Part shown: positions 14,260-15,312 of the stretch, one piece after another
Layout of the letters: every line of letters begins with the position of its first letter
Position numbering within the stretch: position 1 is the first letter of the stretch
Source: Thermohalobaculum sp038524325
GTDB taxonomy: Bacteria; Pseudomonadota; Alphaproteobacteria; Rhodobacterales; Rhodobacteraceae
Direction of reading: 5' to 3'
Length of the DNA: 15,312 nt
Assembly: GCA_038524325.1 (NCBI GenBank)
Contig: JBCBIS010000095.1
Location: 1 to 15,312 of the forward strand
Translations under genes and position numbers: made by a program
The notes under the pieces: generated by a model
The model's database searches: none
Told to the model about the DNA's origin: nothing
Seen by the model: only the letters and a program-made list of their open reading frames with translations

Positions 14260-15165
14260 ATGCCGCTCGCGTCGCCGTTTTCCTTCTCCGCCGCTATCAA
14301 TGCACGGTTCCCGCCGGTTGGGGAGATGGTTTCGGTGGGTGGCCGGACCCTCCACTATGCGACAGCAGGACCCGCGGAGGCGCCGGTTCTGATCCTGCTG
14401 CACGGCGCCAGCGGGAACCTGCTGGACTGGACCACGTCGGTGACCGATGCCCTGGCGGCTGAGTGGCGTGTGATCGCCTTCGACCGGCCGGGATATGGCC
14501 ATTCCGACCCCGCGCCCCGGCAATCCTGGCTGATCCATCCTCAGGTCGAGATGCTGCGCGCCGCGGTCCGCGAACTCGGCCATACGCGCTATGCCCTGCT
14601 TGGCCATTCCTATGGGGTCGCTGTGGCGCTGGATTGGGCGCTGGCCTTCCCGGATGATGTCTGCGGACTCCTGGCGATGTCGGGGGCGATGGAGAGCTGG
14701 GAAGGCGCCCTCGGCTGGCGCTATCGCTGGGGCGGTCTGCCTCTGGCCGGCCAAGCGATGGGGGCCATGGTGCCCCTTGTGGCGACCGAGCGCCTGCTGC
14801 GGAGCGAATTGGCCGAAGTCTTCGCGCCGCAACCGGTGCCGGACCATTATCTCGACACGGCGGGCGTCGCGCTGGCGCTCAGGCCAGCAACATTTGCGCT
14901 GAACCTGCGATCGATGGACACGCTGCATGCCCAGACCATGGCCTTCCTGCCGCGGGCACGAGACGTTCTGTGCCCATGCGAGGTCCTGCATGGCGCCGCC
15001 GATGAGATCGTCCCCTATGACCCACAATCCCGTCCTGTCGCCGCTGGCGTTCCCGGGGCCGAGGTGACCCTCCTGCCCGATATTGGACACATGCCGCACC
15101 ATGTGGACCAACCATCTGTCCTCGCAGCCGCCGCCCGACTGAAGACGCGAATCACCGAGAGATGA
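14260..15165 (+). CDS. Alpha/beta-fold hydrolase
   Basis: This is a 301-residue alpha/beta hydrolase with the full catalytic set: oxyanion-hole HGASG (48-52), nucleophile elbow GHSYG with S117, acid D248 (HGAADEIVP) and base H277 (DIGHMPHH). A cap region rich in Trp, Gly and Met lies between about residues 140 and 225. The size and motifs fit the large esterase/lipase/hydrolase family, and the physiological substrate cannot be named. The ATG at 14260 is preferred over the in-frame upstream ATG at 14155 because the upstream part overlaps the candidate promoter and looks non-conserved; AAAGG lies about 11 nt upstream. The N-terminus (MPLASPFSFSAAINARFPP) is not a convincing signal peptide. It is divergent from the oxidoreductase gene, and a shared role is not evident. 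Confidence 0.85.
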   Translation: MPLASPFSFSAAINARFPPVGEMVSVGGRTLHYATAGPAEAPVLILLHGASGNLLDWTTSVTDALAAEWRVIAFDRPGYGHSDPAPRQSWLIHPQVEMLRAAVRELGHTRYALLGHSYGVAVALDWALAFPDDVCGLLAMSGAMESWEGALGWRYRWGGLPLAGQAMGAMVPLVATERLLRSELAEVFAPQPVPDHYLDTAGVALALRPATFALNLRSMDTLHAQTMAFLPRARDVLCPCEVLHGAADEIVPYDPQSRPVAAGVPGAEVTLLPDIGHMPHHVDQPSVLAAAARLKTRITER

Positions 15166-15184
15166 CGGCAATTAGCGTCAGTTT
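15163..15184 (+). terminator. Weak hairpin overlapping the hydrolase stop codon
   Basis: TGACG (15163-15167) pairs with CGTCA (15176-15180) over an 8-nt loop, followed by GTTTTG. The stem is only 5 bp and starts within the stop codon, so it is at best a weak terminator. Confidence 0.25.
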
Positions 15185-15187
15185 TGA

Positions 15188-15312
15188 TTGACATTTAATT
15201 TCTTCTGAACACATTAAAGCAGTATAATTCTATGATCTGCGCCGAATCTCATAATTCAAATGTGTTTAACTGACACATTTTGCGAAATTGGACACAGATT
15301 TCATATCACGGA
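15188..15312. promoter_or_regulatory. AT-rich, promoter-like region with repeats at the right edge
   Basis: This stretch is much more AT-rich than the rest of the window. It holds a consensus TTGACA (15188-15193) and a consensus TATAAT (15223-15228), but 29 bp apart, so they cannot be one ordinary sigma70 promoter. An 8-bp inverted repeat AAATGTGT (15258-15265) / ACACATTT (15273-15280) lies downstream. Related words GAACACATT (15207), GACACATTT (15272) and GACACAGATT (15291) recur. It is probably the control region of a gene to the right, with one or more operator sites. No coding sequence was seen. Confidence 0.45.

Noticed and set aside
15188..15228. TTGACA and TATAAT as one sigma70 promoter
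   Set aside because: The two consensus hexamers are 29 bp apart instead of about 17, so they cannot form a single standard promoter.

Overview
The window is GC-rich DNA that looks like an alphaproteobacterium of the Rhodobacteraceae (marine Roseobacter-like). This is inferred from three things: a BhcD-type iminosuccinate reductase, a fused indolepyruvate:ferredoxin oxidoreductase with the C-terminal extension usual in this class, and two secreted-type, acidic, calcium-motif-rich proteins without N-terminal signal peptides. No rRNA, tRNA, CRISPR array, transposase or phage gene was seen.

Layout. (1) 1-1125: a palindrome-rich leader, then an ornithine-cyclodeaminase-family gene, most likely bhcD of the beta-hydroxyaspartate cycle (glycolate/glyoxylate assimilation). 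Its expected partners bhcA-C would lie to the left, outside the window. (2) 1200-3611: a seven-bladed FG-GAP beta-propeller with RTX repeats and a type I secretion C-terminus. Its reading frame carries one in-frame amber codon (1281-1283) inside blade 1. (3) 3612-3831: an intergenic region with two tandem nested palindromes, a possible PHO-box-like direct repeat, and a leader hairpin that could hide the next gene's ribosome binding site. (4) 3832-10401: a 2189-residue protein that strings together five phosphorus-scavenging modules (endonuclease/exonuclease/phosphatase, esterase-like phytase, glycerophosphodiester phosphodiesterase, beta-propeller phytase, PhoD alkaline phosphatase) and ends in a short C-terminal region resembling type I secretion substrates. 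A good intrinsic terminator follows it. (5) 10459-10678: the convergent intergenic region, with hairpins and a tight G-quadruplex motif held between 12-bp inverted repeats. (6) 10679-14116, minus strand: indolepyruvate:ferredoxin oxidoreductase. (7) 14260-15165, plus strand, divergent from it: an alpha/beta hydrolase. (8) 15166-15312: AT-rich, promoter-like DNA with inverted and direct repeats, probably the control region of a gene beyond the right edge.

How it fits together. The centrepiece is the giant phosphatase, which reads as an all-in-one extracellular enzyme for freeing phosphate from nucleic acids or phospholipid head groups, glycerophosphodiesters, phytate and phosphomonoesters/diesters. 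The propeller/RTX protein before it has the same export style and may once have been a co-secreted partner, though its frame is now interrupted. The flanking genes (bhcD, the oxidoreductase, the hydrolase) are ordinary carbon and amino-acid metabolism genes with no visible functional link to it. No type I secretion transporter genes are present in the window.
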